Positions 10,481 through 22,892 are shown, numbered from the stretch's first letter. The stretch: DNA of 64,000 nucleotides from Climacium dendroides (GCA_950106755.1 OX467089.1:17713345-17777344), one strand, 5' to 3'. Notes: generated by a model from the sequence alone, not told the origin. Translations and numbers: made by a program.

Positions 10481-12419
10481 AAATAATTCTTGAATTGTAA
10501 ACCCTGAACCGGACTTCGTAATATAGTTGTCATTTTTAAAGTGTTTTTAGGAGGATGTGAATTGACAATATTTCTTTTAATAAGAATTTGAAGAATTTCA
10601 TATCAAATGATATGAATAAGAAAAAGATGATATTGTAGGAGTGAATGCATTACTGTATGATGTTTACTTCTCATGTTATTCAAAAATTAATGTATGAAAT
10701 CAAGAAACTATGGTTTTGCATGTTCAGTATGGATTTCAAAATTATATTGGGATTTCTAGTTTCTCATGGAATTGCAAGTGGAATGGAGTCGAATCATTCT
10801 ACCCTAAACCATTTTTATGCCCTATTGTCATACTACTAAAATCACGAAGACCTCTACAATATCACATTTTTTTAATTCAACATTATTATGAAAATAAAAT
10901 ATCTTGTGTAATATGCCATATTGAAAATATATATAATGACATACAGAAAATGGCATATGTGATACCTCATCTTCGAACTTTTCAAAGTGTATGATGTTAC
11001 CAAAATGCAGTGGTTGCTCAGAAGAATTGATATTACAATGGATCGATATAGTAACATAAATTAATTAGAGAGGTGGCATTTTGATTGTTAATTGTGGCTT
11101 CAAACTTCATCCAAATATTACAACTATGCATACCAAAAATGAACGTACTTGTAAAGATTTTAATTCTAAGAATTTCATTATAATAAAAAATAAAAGACTA
11201 TAATGTCCCTTGAGCAAAGCAAGCGCCAACTATGTAATATGATGTTATTGAATATATTTGATATTATAAGAGGACAATGGCTTGTCCAAAATCACATCTT
11301 TAAATCCTATAGAATGACCGAAATACGATGCTCATTGAAGAGAGGTGAAATTAGAATGTGAAAGGGAAGTGATAATTATAAGGAAATTGGAATTTCATTG
11401 CTTCTTTAGGCTTCAGACGTCATTGCACTTTTTTAATGTAGTGATCTTATGAGTTATTAACGTTTTTAATGTTAATGTGTTATTATAACTACCAAATGAA
11501 TTGAAAAATTTGTTAGGTTAAAAAATTATAATTATAAAATTTTTGAATACAATAGTATGGTGTATGCGTAGCGTAGGAAGTGCCAAGTACTAGTAAATAA
11601 TGAATTAAAATTGTAACTACTCCTTAGCATTGTTAAGGTTTGTCCCTACGTTTATGAGGTTGGTTCTAATCTTCATAATTATTTGGCTTTTGGAGTTTGG
11701 TAAGTATGCAATGAACAAAAAATAATGGGTGATGTCCAAAAAAAGGTGACCTTCTTGTAAAATGGTGTGTAACTGTGCCAGTGACATGGCACTGTTCGAA
11801 AATGTACATATATAGTAGATGACTAAAATGTACATGTGTACTAGATGTCTGATATGTACACCTTTCTTGCATTTCTAAAATCTATAGTAGTCCTACATAG
11901 TGTAGATTACATGATTTGAAATGTATACCGATGGTAGATGTCTATAATAAATCTTTACCTATGCGAGATGGCACTTGGAAGTACTACCATTTCAACAAAA
12001 TCCGCCAATGAAAACAGCACATGGAAGATCGGCATTTTAATAGAACTATGAATTATAGTTTGCAATTGTTAAGAAAAGAAATGAACTCATGTGTATTCTA
12101 TAAAAAGAATTCAAATTTACGTCAGCCTATCAAGGGAAGGCAAGGAAGAATACGTTGTCTGGTAATGTGAAACGGAAAATGTTGGCAGACTTTCATATAA
12201 TATTGAAGATTTAGGAATTTTGGGTACACATTTCCATAGTATTCCAATACACTTTTATATTGTTGAATTAAAAAGCATTAGTTGTTCTATTTTCTTGAAT
12301 GCCTATGGAAATGTAGCAAAGTACCTTGGGAACACTTTAATACAATGAGATGTTTTTGTTTCATGATGTAGTGTGAACTGAAATTAACCCTAGCAGTACT
12401 GACTGGAAATCGCATAATG
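10481..12419. other. AT-rich spacer, nothing recognised
   Basis: No supported gene, RNA or repeat was found. Short open frames are of random type. Confidence 0.4.
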
Positions 12420-12625
12420 CTTCCCCAAATTATGATTGATTCGCTACCCGAACATACGAAGCAAGTGGTAGTAGTCGAATAATACTGGCAGTGAAGGAGG
12501 CGAAGACCTTGTAGATCACGAGCAGATTCCAATGTGGACTGCACGTACCCCCCCCTCTATTGCTGCAGGAACGGATTCCGCATTTCACATAACTATCAAA
12601 TTGAAGTTCCACACGTAGTGGGTCA

Positions 12626-12748
12626 GAGGTGCGCGGTCTTCGAGAATGCAATGAACATTTGGAAGTTAGAACTGGATCTTCAGATCCAATCAACAGCGGC
12701 GCGCGGACTTCGACAATGCAGAGAACATTCGAAATGCAAGTTGTACGC
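12626..12748 (+). repeat. Short imperfect tandem duplication
   Basis: Two copies of a ~50 bp block (GCGCGG-CTTCGA-AATGCA-GAACATT pattern) lie about 72 bp apart at 12629 and 12701, in a patch of higher GC. No protein is recognised. Confidence 0.4.
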
Positions 12749-13453
12749 ACCTCTCCAATTCGTGGCGGGAACCTGTGTCTCCAGAATCACAGGCCAATTC
12801 TGTCAAAACTAGCGACCTCCCTGGAGCTCCCTCTTTTGCACACGTGAAGGTGTTGGCGTATAGTGGTTGGGAGGCGTTTCGCTGCGTCCCTACACCTAGA
12901 CGTTTTGAGCCGCGGAGTTGCGGATCAAACACTCAGACGATAGTAGGGTATGACATCCGCAAACATTGGTCATTTGAATTGTAGTGTTTCTTTGGGATTT
13001 TTGCCTACTTCTTATCGCAGTGCTGTTACTAATGTAGCACAAACACAGTGACAATGCCCCTTAGTGATGGATTGGTGCTAGTCGAGTTTGAGAGGTTTTT
13101 CCAAGTCCACCGTCGAAAACCTCAAGTCACGAGTTCATAGCTTTACTGTACTCCTGTTACGCATGCGGTAAAATATGTGAAGCAGCAACATTGAACCACG
13201 GAGGTAATGTAGTGTAGATCAAAAGCTTCAAGAGTGCCATTGTGTGATGGAGTCGCGGAACTACAATCTTGAATCCCTCGGACCTATAGGTCATGACAGA
13301 CTTGTTAATGTGATTAGAAACCAAACGCGGTTGTGTGCTAGTGACAGTCTATTAGCAATTCTATATTCAATTTTCGCGCATGAGTGGGCATATATGTATA
13401 TATACTATACGTGCATTGCGTATCCTGCCGGTGGTACAGACGATGTCTATATC

Positions 13454-14376
13454 CATCAGGAGATTTCCCAATGGCATCTTCAGTAGATTCCGTAGTGCGC
13501 ATCGGGAGATCCCTCGATGTCATACTTTGTAGTATACATTGTTCCCATCGAGAGATCTCCCAATGGCATCTTCTGTAGTTTCCATTGTTTCCATCGGGAG
13601 ATCTCCTGATGTAGACTTTTGAATTTCCATGGTGGTCATCGAGAGATCTCCCGATGGATTTATCCGTATTTTCGTGTAGGAAGCGAAGGGGGGTCTCCCG
13701 TTGGATGCTCCTGCATTGTTTTGTAAGATACCATCGGGAAATCTCCCGATGGCCTGTCGCGTAATATTCTGGAGGAGGATGTCGTGAGATCTCCCGAAGG
13801 TCCTTCTTGTATTCTCTTGGAGAAGGCCATCGGGAGATCTCCCGATGGCCTCCCTGGAATATTTCTACTGGAGGCCATTGGAGGATCTGCCTTTAGCCTG
13901 TGGCATATTCTTAGTGGAGGCCATTCGGGGATCTCCCCATGGCTTCCACTGGATTTTTGAGTAGGTCATCAGTAGATCTCTCGATGAAAATTTCATTAGC
14001 CCTCGTATTGTGGACGTTGGGATGTCTACCGGCATACTTTTATGGAATTTCTTGATTATAATTCGCATGTCTTCAATTCATGGTCGTTTTAGTGATTCTT
14101 GTCACGAGGCCCTCGGAATTTACCGTTCGTCTTTAATGTAGATCGCTTGATTTGGCCATCGGGAGATTTTCGGATGTCCTCTTCATCAGTTCACTTCTTG
14201 GGCTTCTGGGAACAGAGTCTTCTGTCATGTATATAGGTCGTTTGAAGTGGCCATTTTGGGATCTCCTGTTTGGGTGCATGATGTTCTGGTTCTCTGTCAC
14301 TTGGAGATTATAGCAGTCTGCGTATTTATGAAGTGCATGCTTGGTTTGCACTTCGGCATCGGGAAATCTCCCGATG
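13454..14376 (+). repeat. Palindrome cluster D: array of 20 bp palindromes every 45-48 bp
   Basis: Site starts are 13454, 13500, 13546, 13592, 13637, 13684 (weak), 13732, 13780, 13828, 13876 (weak), 13922 and 13967. Further sites at 14157, 14252 and 14357 fit multiples of about the same step. The first three intervals are exactly 46 bp. Cores match CATCGGGAGATCTCCCGATG closely. The 25-28 bp linkers are related but drift much more (loosely GCCT...TGTA...TTCT...GGAGGC). The array ends about 160 bp before the first visible exon of the DUF7869-like gene, so it may be its promoter, a transposase-binding array, or both. Confidence 0.85.
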
Positions 14377-14964
14377 CTGATACGACATATCTCTCTAATT
14401 CGTCTCCACCGTCAATTTGGAGTCTACATTTCTGTTACAGTCCCTGACTATGAATTTTATCTTATTCCTATCCTTTCTGCGTGAGCTTCCTTTTCTAGCT
14501 GTGTGACTAACTATATTCTCTCCCTTTTCACTTTCAGATTTCAATCTTAAACAGCACATTTGAAGATATGGTTTCAGGGGATATGCAGTCTGATGGAATG
14601 GCTTCTGCACCTCCGGAGCTTAATGACGCAGTGATGCCATACATTGGACTATTCGAAGAGGAGTGTGATTCGCAAGAGTCTTCTGCCAGAACGTCCCCGA
14701 TGTTGAAGAATGGTGACTCTGTAAAACTGTTTCTTGACGGATTCGATGAAGTAGGATCAGGGTCCATTGTGGAGGCTCGACCTCAAGGCCAATGGCTTGG
14801 TGTAGCCATTCCGGTTGAGCCATGGACTTTCGTTCTATTACGCTCACATTCCTTTATTCCTAAGGCAGAGCAATGTCGATTAATGCCTTGCCAAAGGGGT
14901 TTGTCTACTTTGATGGATGCGCTAGACCACACTGTTTTATAGAGACTCAGCGACGTCGTGATAT

Positions 14965-14984
14965 CATCGGGAGATCCCCCGATG
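14965..14984 (+). repeat. Palindrome site inside the open frame of exon 1
   Basis: CATCGGGAGATCCCCCGATG is read in frame as part of SSGDPPMD, shortly after the TAG at 14940. It may be coding, or this short stretch may be an unrecognised intron. Confidence 0.6.
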
Positions 14985-15973
14985 GATGCACGTCCTTATA
15001 TTTCCCTGGAGGACTGGGCGGGGCTAGAGGTGCACCTTAGGGATTCTTCTGGAGTGCATCTTTGCTTTGGTAGAATTCACTGTTGGAGGCCAGAGGATCA
15101 TTTCCAGGATACTACACTAGGTGAGGAGCACATAGGTGTTACAGTGTTGGACGTTTTCGTTAGTAACCCAGAGGATATAATGACGCATGCTCGATGGCCC
15201 ATATCAGATTGCTGGTTCCCAAATGGTTGGTTGTTGAAGGAGACAGTGGACCACTTTGCATCCATTCCTAAAATGCAGGATCCTCTGTCCTACCTTGGTG
15301 GAAGAGTGAAGGCACCTTATCGCTTCCTGGTCCGAAGGCCTAGTCTGCAGTTGAGAGACTCACCTTTCACACGCAAAACAACAGATGAAGAAATCCGTCG
15401 GGTCAGTGCTGAGAAATGCTGCGGTGGTCGCTGTTGCCAATTTTTTTATCAAGAGAAAACGTTGAAAGTTAGGCAGGTGTTCTGGTTGAAGTCCTTCGAG
15501 GAGCGCCGCCAGTACGGTATTGCTGTTGGAGGTCAATTGCACTCAATAGATGGTACTACTCGGAAGCGGAAGTACATTACGTTAGAAGGGACGGAAGTAT
15601 GTGGCACGGCATGGTACATAATTCACGGGATCCCAAAGTCGACCTATCACAATTACGTTGAGATGTATAAGCGAGGCGTGGTTTCGACAACACATGGAAA
15701 TAAGGGGATTAAGCGGCCTAGAGTTCGAACAGTGCAGGTTACTGGAACAATGAAATCAATCATTGACAGCAACTCTGACCAAATGCCCCACCAAATGCGA
15801 TGCATTGGAAACGGAAGAGTAGATACACTGAAATATCTGCCTGTTGGGAACAACTGGAAGCGTGTTCAAGCCGACGCCAACGAGGTAATTTAGTACATAC
15901 TCACTTCTATGTTTGCAAGTCTTTAGATCAGACCCTTTCCACAACCATGGCTTCTCCATTACATGTTTGCATT

Positions 15974-16454
15974 CATCGGGAAATCTCCCGATACCTTTTG
16001 TCATGGAGAGATCCCCCAACGGTGACATCCAAAATCAATATCTAGAGATGCCCGCGTCTTGCACCGTTTTGGTATTCTAGAAAGTCCAACACTACAAGAG
16101 TGTGTTCGGTTTCGTCGCTTACTTGTCATGTGATGTTTGCAGTTGAAAAGGAACTACGACTACCCTACTGTCAATTAATAAACAATTAGTACAGTACAAG
16201 AGCAACTCAAGAATGCGTATGCAGAAGCTCTTTGAAGTTCCTTCGCAAAATGCGCTGCATCTGTCGACGTACAACAATTCATCGTAATATCAAGCACATC
16301 CATTGGCTGCGCAATTCATATTTGCATTCATCGACCACTCTACCGATAACTATTGTCAACGACTAATCTGCTCATAACTCTTGCCATCAACTAATCCAGA
16401 ACTCCTACCATCGGGAGATCTCCTGATGTTATCATTGGAAGATCTTCATCAATG
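15974..16454 (+). repeat. Palindrome sites in intron 1 of the DUF7869-like gene
   Basis: Sites are at 15974-15993, 16002-16021, 16409-16428 and 16433-16454 (the last weak). They repeat the pattern seen in the minus-strand relic, where the palindromes also sit in an intron. Confidence 0.65.
16083..16290 (+). pseudogene. Decayed duplicate of the start of exon 2, lying in intron 1
   Basis: This block mirrors 16485-16695. It has the same upstream text (TTCG/CAGTTT-GTCGCTAACTTGT), a TTTGCAG acceptor-like site, then a drifted version of the exon coding for NRDYDLPVVNQST and, further on, the AAAATGC...TGTGACGAC...CAATTCATC stretch. Frameshifts and stops break it. It looks like a tandem exon duplication in which only the downstream copy stayed coding. 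Confidence 0.6.
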
Positions 16455-17762
16455 ACGCAAATGTTGTACATGCTTTCACTGTTCTGGGCAATCCTACAGC
16501 GTTCAGTTTTGTCGCTAACTTGTTATGAAATTCCATTTGCAGTTGAACAGGGACTATGACCTACCTGTTGTCAACCAGTCTACAATTAGAAGAATAAAGA
16601 AGGAGCACTTCAACAATGTCTACATAAAACCTGTGGAAAGTTCATTTGCAAAATGCACAACATGTGACGACTTGCAGCAGTTCATCCTCAAATCACCAAA
16701 GGGAGGCCCCCAGTACATTGAGTTCATGAAGCAACGAACCCAACATCTTAATCATCAAGCATCATGTCGTCGTTTGTATGCCTCGTGGCGTGAGGAGTCC
16801 AAGAGAAACCCTCAAGAGATTTTGTGCATTATTCATGACAAGATGGACACCTCAAAGACGGCTTTGCCAAGAATGCGTGTGACGACAAAGGCGACGCAAG
16901 GATTGGGTCAGTTCCCCTTCAGCGTGACTGGAATGGTGGCATATGGACATGGTGATGGTGCATATGCCCATTATGCCCCATCATGTTGGCCGGGAGACTC
17001 GAACTTCACGATTTCTTCTTTGGCTAGACTCTTTTGGCGACTTGAAGGTGTATCAATTCAAGAGGGGGGGGGACCTCTTTTCGTATCCACCGCCTAATGC
17101 TTTTTTTGAGGCTTTACTTAGAGGGAAATCTAGGTGCATGGATAGCTTAAAGTTCATTGAACCTAGTGATCGACGTGGATCCCTCCCCCTTCCCAAGAAG
17201 CTTTACCTTCAGCTGGACAATTCTACAAAGGATAACAAGAACCAGTACCTCATGGCATTCTTGTCCTTGCTTACGGCTCGAGGTGTCTTCAAAGAAATTC
17301 AAGTTGGGTTCCTACTAGTTGGACACACTCACGAGGACATTGACGCTTACTTCAGCCATCTCTCAAAGTCTTTGAAGAGCAAGAATACTTTTGTTGTTGC
17401 TGATCTCATGAAAGCCTTCATGGAGTCCCAAGAACTTTCATTTTTGCCAGAGTTCATATAGGAGGTGGGTGACTTCAAATCCTTTGTCAAAGGTTTCTTG
17501 TGCAGTGGCACGGCACATATAACTAGCTCAAGGGAAATGCATCTCTTCAAATTCTATGTGGATGCTGGGGGGGTCCCCGTTATGAAGTATAAGAAGTCAG
17601 CAAACGATTCAAACTGGCTACCATTTGATAGACCTTCTCGATGCCTATGGAAAAAGGACAGTCGAGGTAAGTCCATGCTCCCTTTAGGTTGTCTAAAGCC
17701 TACCCCATTTAAGCCCATGTGGGATAATAAAGTTCCCAATTCCTTCGGGAATCAAAAGAAGG

Positions 17763-20700
17763 TGTGGGAATCCGGAATCCGGAAACGAATCAATAATGCA
17801 AGAAATAGGTGCGAAAAATAGAAAAAAATAAAAAAATTATAGTTAGAGTGTGATTTTTGGACCAGATAACTTGAATTAGGAAATAAGCGTTCCGACACCA
17901 CCCGTATCCAGAACTTATCCGGATCCGGAATCCGGACTCATCCGGAACACAAGAACCTACCGTATAGGTCTCGTAGCTACAGAAGTAGGATACCGTTGAT
18001 ACAACGGACCTATAGCCGTTGTCCTTAAGACCGTAGAGAGACGGTTTAGTACTTAAGCCGTCTTCCTAGGGTTTCCTCTTCACTTTTCTGTTCTGTGTCC
18101 CCGAGACTGTTTGTGTGAGTAGTTGAGAGAAAGAGTGGTGAGTTAGCGACTGAGGTAGAACTACTTTCCCTTCGTTCTCACTTAGATCTTATGGCATCCG
18201 GACTAGTACGGAAGATAGCGGTATTTGCCCGGGTTATCTCTTCGGCCATTCCGGATAGCCCGAAACTACACAAGCAGTTAGAGGAGGACTTGACTAGGTT
18301 AGGATGTGTCGGTTTACTACACCGACCATGGAACCTCAAGAGTGAGGAGATGATTCAAGAGCTACTTCACGGTGTTCCGAATCAGTATGAGCTCACTTTG
18401 AGAGGACGACCAGTCGCGTGGACCGAGGACATCTGGGCGGACGTCTATCAGTTCCGGAAGAGTGGGAACGGTTTAGCATTGAGGACGGACCGTTTTGTAG
18501 CTGGGAAGTTCACCGGGTCTGCCAACCCTAAGGATGGATTTGCTATCAGCGAGTGCAAGGACGAGAGACATAGGCGGATCCTAGAGTTTCTGATTCCGAT
18601 CTTGTATCCGGAAAAGCCAACGCGGGTTACCATTACGGTGGCCAATACTATCTTTGGGGCTATGGAGAACCGAGTAGTGCACTAGGGTAGGGTCATAATC
18701 GGGATAGTGGCTAAATTAGCGGATCATGTGACTCGAGCTAAGGCGAGTCCAGTTAGCACCTATTTGTTTCATCTGTACCATCAACAGGAACTTTTGAGTG
18801 CGGCGGAAATAATTCAGTTTGACACCGGAAAGACGCTCCTGTCATACGGACTTTCCGGGGAGGAAGCGGAAGATCCGGTCGAGTCTGAACCGGAGGAACT
18901 TCCCGAGGAACGTCTGACTGACCCAAGGACCAAGAAGAGGAAGTCAACCGATCCGGGGTCGAGAATCAAGCCACCGACGATGGAGAGGGGGGAGTCCAGC
19001 AAAGGACCTGAGATGGAAACAGAATCCGCATTTTTCAATGCGGGGCTCGAGTGGATACGTGAAGCCAAGGTACTTCACGACGGGTTGTCAGACTTGGTGA
19101 TAGATACCGCGGAAGTGTTGAAGGTGGATCCGGATCAGATCGTGGAAGCTGTCAAGTGACTGCCCAAGCCGGAGGATCTAAAGAAGAGGGAGGATCGGAT
19201 CCAGGAGTTGGAGGCGGAACGGAACCTACTCCAGACCCGAGTGAATTGGGCGGAAGGGGAAATGGTAGCTGCGAAGGGAAAAGAGAAGGAGGCTCTCGTT
19301 CTGGTCAAGAATCTAACCGGGGCAGTCAACATCAAAGCCGACATCATCACAAAAGCTGCCTTGTTTGACTCGAAGATGATATCGGAAGGCCACATTACCG
19401 GAACCAAGGTAGTTACCATCCTCGTAGACTTCACCGCGAGGATAGAGCGAGTTTTCAAGGAGATTCAGAAGTTGTTGGCGGCCATTGACCCAAACCATGC
19501 GATGGATTTCTCCACCTTTCCGGAACTTCCTTTTGTCGCAGGTACCCCAGGGAAACCAGTGGCGGATCATGCAACCCGGATGGAGGGCCTGAGGGGGATA
19601 CTCACACCAGCCGAGCCTTCTGCCAGTAAGATACGGATGACGGAGTTGAATTTGAGGCTAGCCTCGGAACCGGAACCAGAGTCTAGCGCGAAAACGGTTC
19701 CGGTGCCATCTAAGTTCTCAACTCCGGAAGTTCCCAAGGCACAAACAATGCCGAATTTGATGACCGGATCATTCAAGGTTCCAGGACAGCAGGTTAGGGG
19801 AGATTTCATCAACCGGATCGGTGGGATGACCAATCCGGCTCGGACTAATCCGAAAGGATTTGTGCACATGCAAGAGACCACGCCGGAGAAAGGAAGTGAA
19901 CCCGCAACATTGGAGGATACAACACCAGAGAAGGAGAAGGAAGTCCAAGTCATTGAAGATTCTGACGAGGAGAGTGCCCACTCCACTTTCGGAACCGAAG
20001 GCGACAGCGATCCGTCTCCCACAACGCGCCATATCCAGACGCGGGCCACAGCAAAAACTACGCCAACAAAGACTACGAAGGGGACGCCTACCAGCCAAGC
20101 GGGGAGTCGTTCAAAGAAAGGACGGAAGCCAAGACATTAGGGTTGGTAGGAGAAGAAGTATAGGATCCGGAATGGGGTTCCGAGCTTGGACCCGGTTTCC
20201 GAAATTTTAGGCGGATAGTAAGGAAATCCGGTTATCTCGGACGGCAATTAGCAATCTTTTCGGATATCTCGGGAGATTCAGGGATTGGTGGCCTGGATTT
20301 CCGGGTTTCCTTTTTAGGCTTTTAGGAGTTGACTTTAGGTTTTTGTGTTAGTATTTTAAGGGCAGGCAAGTTAGTGTCTGCCATTCCATTCCATCCTACT
20401 CCATTAGATTTTAGTGCTTTCACGGATGTATTACAATTTTCTTCTCTTAATCTAAGTCAGCCAGGATACCTTTAGCTGCACTTTTGCTTAGACAGGGTCT
20501 TTTTGGGCTGAGTATATGCATGGATGTATGATCTAGTACTGGAGAAAGAGAAGGGAGGGAGAGAAGGAATCCGGATCTTGAGCTACGGATCATCTGGGGG
20601 TGGAGCTAGTGAGAAGGAACACAAAGCTGAGTAAGGGAGTGTAAGTGCGACGTGCTTTTAAATTGCCGGAACGGCAATCCGGATAAGACGGTAGAGGTCC

Positions 20701-21323
20701 ATGCGAGTCCGGAACCAGGAGGGTTCTGTGCGGAGTTAAGCACCCACCAAAGGAAAGGATCTCCCGCTACTTCGGAAAGTCTGCCAACCTCCCCTTGGTA
20801 AATTGTCTTCTCCTGGAGATTCTATTCTTTTGGGTCTATAAATTCTGATCCATCGTTGTAATAAGAGAGGTGTGAAAAGTGCTCTGTGTGACCTGATTCT
20901 GGATCGGCCAATCTAGAAACTGTGAGAGAATACTCCTCCCTCCTCCTACAACTGTGTTGTCTTGGGTGTGTTGTTTAGTAGATGTAGAGTACAGAGAGGA
21001 TAATTGTACAAGTGGTGAGTCCCCACCCCTTTCTAGACCAAGGGCGGACCCTCTGAGGGTAAAACAGAGGCAACAAAAACCAGTGACGGAAGAGAGACGG
21101 AACTCAGATCCGGGTGTGTCCGGATCCGGAACGGAATCCGGAATGTACTGAGTTTCCGGAACGAGATAGGGTGAGTGAAGAACGAGGATTAAGTGAGTAG
21201 TCACGATCCGGATACTTCTAACTTAATCGATATCTTACTAGAAGTTCCCTGGAACGATAATTCGTGTCATCTTGCAACCATTTGTCGTTGTAAGGATACT
21301 TACGGCTAACTGCGCGTACGACA
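17763..21323 (+). mobile_element. Copy A of the unclassified 3.56 kb element, with a perfect 5 bp target duplication
   Basis: The element begins TGTGGGAATCCGGAATCCGG and ends CGCGTACGACA. It is flanked by GAAGG on both sides (17758-17762, 21324-21328). Excision rejoins the DUF7869-like frame exactly (CAA AAG AAG GCT AGG AAA), which proves the boundaries. Its 5' and 3' flanks share no long direct or inverted repeat, so it has neither LTRs nor TIRs beyond TGT/ACA. It carries one long ORF. The 3' 1.2 kb is non-coding and includes a TATA-like CTATAAATT near 20837. Copy B (61767 on) is nearly identical. Confidence 0.85.
18191..20140 (+). pseudogene. Gag-like / coat-like ORF of copy A with two in-frame stops
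   Basis: One frame of 649 codons is interrupted only by TAG (18683-18685; copy B has TGG there) and TGA (19157-19159; copy B has AGA). The layout is: an N-terminal globular region of about 170 residues (LEEDLTRLGCVGLL, NPKDGFAIS, KPTRVTITVANTIFGA); an acidic linker (EEAEDPVESEPEELPEE) with a basic KKRK; a probable coiled coil from about residue 320 (REDRIQELEAERNLLQ); a Pro/Ser/Thr-rich part; and a basic tail (SRSKKGRKPRH). I see no reverse transcriptase, protease, zinc knuckle or DDE motif. The function is unknown; self-assembly or nucleic-acid binding would fit the layout. Confidence 0.7.
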
Positions 21324-22075
21324 GAAGGCTAGGAAAAAGGCACGGAAAGCTACTGTGAATAAGGGTTTCATATTGTCTGGACTTGAGAAGTACATTCAAT
21401 ACTGGCGGAACAGAATGACAAGGTGTAAAGGATTTGCAAGTGCATTTGGTCCATACGTAGAATACTGGAAACATGTGCTACACGAGTTGAAGGAACCACC
21501 ACCCGAAAGTCTTTCGGAGTTGCTGGAAGGCTTTTGGCCTAAGCATGATTGGAGAGCATTGGATGATGAAACCCTTAGCCAAGGAGGTAGGGTGAATCCT
21601 ATTGATATGGTTCTTGAAGAAGAAGAAGAACCGGAACCTTATTGTGGCCCTGCAAATGAAGCACCAAGGGAAAGCTTCAATCCTTGGGTTGACATTCGTC
21701 CAGGGTCATGGGTTCTTCTCAGACCCGAAGATCCTTCAATGTGTGATGTCTGGCAAGGAAGAGCATTGTCTGAAGTGAACATGGAGCCGGGGCATGAGAT
21801 GAACGGGAAGTTCATGCTCCGATATTGGAGACTCGATAATTCTGAACGGACGTTGGAATTGAGTTACCGAAATTGTTGGTACGGAAAATGGGTAGTTGAA
21901 GAAACCGCTCCCACTTGGGTGGATGCATCTTGTGTAGTATACGCGACTTGGTCTAAGATAGTCCATCCTAAATCACGGACTATTCCTAAGAAAAGTAGAG
22001 AGGCGGCCCTTGCAAATTTGAATAGGGCAAAGGAGGTGGACCCTTGATGAATTACAAAGTCCTTTTTAGTGTAGC

Positions 22076-22892
22076 TAACGGGAGATATCCGGATGCAATC
22101 TTCATTCGATGTCACCATAGCAATGTTGATTTTTTTTGCACACAGGTCTATACTTCTTTGCAGTTACTCATTAATTTTTTTTTAAGAGGTTTTGCATGGG
22201 AAGTCTCGATGTTCGAATGGAGAGTAGGCTATGATGTTCAAGGCGTGCAAAAGTAGCTTGTGGGAGTCATAGCAGATGCTTAGGCTCCATTACCTTAGGT
22301 AACTACTCTCTTTCATTTGTATTGTGGATCTTTTAAGAGATCATGACATATTAGATTGCTATGACATAGTTCTATTACTTCTAATGTTAGCATTCTTAAT
22401 ATCATTTCTAATTAATTTGTCCTTTCTTCCACCGCTTGTGACCTTTTTCCTTTTTATTTGCATTGAAAATCTTTGCTTTGGTAATTGCGGCCTTCAATTA
22501 CACGAACATGTAAGAAGGCATTTTTTATTAATATTCTTCATGGGTTGAACAAAAAAGTAGGGTATACAACAGATGACATACATTGTTCTTCGTAGTAACC
22601 CTGAACCCATTCATCTCCTAAGGTTACTTTTCCATCAGGGGATTTCCAGGTAAGTCCTTTCTTCTGGAGCCTCAATTCAGTGGTACCATAAGCAATTGTC
22701 ATTCACCGTTTCTTTTTATTCTAGTAAGACCCTATCTTCTCAAAATTTCCATGCCTACATGAAGGGGCTATTGTAAAAACTCGAAATGTGTTACAACTCT
22801 TTGTAGTCAAATTCCTAACCTTTGTAAGTACTCTTTAAAAATAATGCTTTGAACGGTGTGAACTTAGCACTGTATCTGGACAACTCCCGATG
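22076..22892 (+). repeat. Isolated degenerate palindrome sites near the right end of the large transposon
   Basis: 22076-22095 (GGAGATATCCGGATG-like) and 22873-22892 (ACTCCCGATG half) are drifted copies of the palindrome. The second lies about 85 bp inside the right terminus, mirroring cluster C at the left end. Confidence 0.45.

Larger units (their letters stand above)
14538..22047 (+). pseudogene. DUF7869-like (putative DDE transposase) gene, split by copy A
   Basis: Exon 1 is about 14538-15884 (acceptor TTTCACTTTCAG, donor GAG/GTAATT). Exon 2 is 16543-17762, continued at 21329-22047 after the insertion, and stops at TGA. Uninterrupted, it would encode about 1,090 residues. Exon 1 ends with a Cys-rich block (KCCGGRCCQFF) and a FW...ERRQYG pattern. 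Exon 2 has PVVNQSTIRRIKKEHF, CTTCDDL, HDKMDTSKTALPRM, LYLQLDNSTKDNKNQYL and VGHTHEDIDAYFS. This order is what I recall for the DUF7869 family of transposon-like proteins; the D, D and E/D in the last three motifs could be the catalytic triad (inference). The C-terminus (RPGSWVLLRPED...) resembles a BAH-like module. Damage: TAG at 14940 and 17459, one extra G in a nine-G run near 17064-17072, and the 3,561 bp insertion. Confidence 0.7.

Noticed and set aside
13454..14376. A true CRISPR array
   Set aside because: The linkers are related to each other, the cores vary, there are no cas genes, and the context is a eukaryotic genome with introns.
17763..21323. Ordinary LTR retrotransposon
   Set aside because: The first and last several hundred bases between the target duplications show no shared sequence, and no reverse transcriptase or integrase motif is present.
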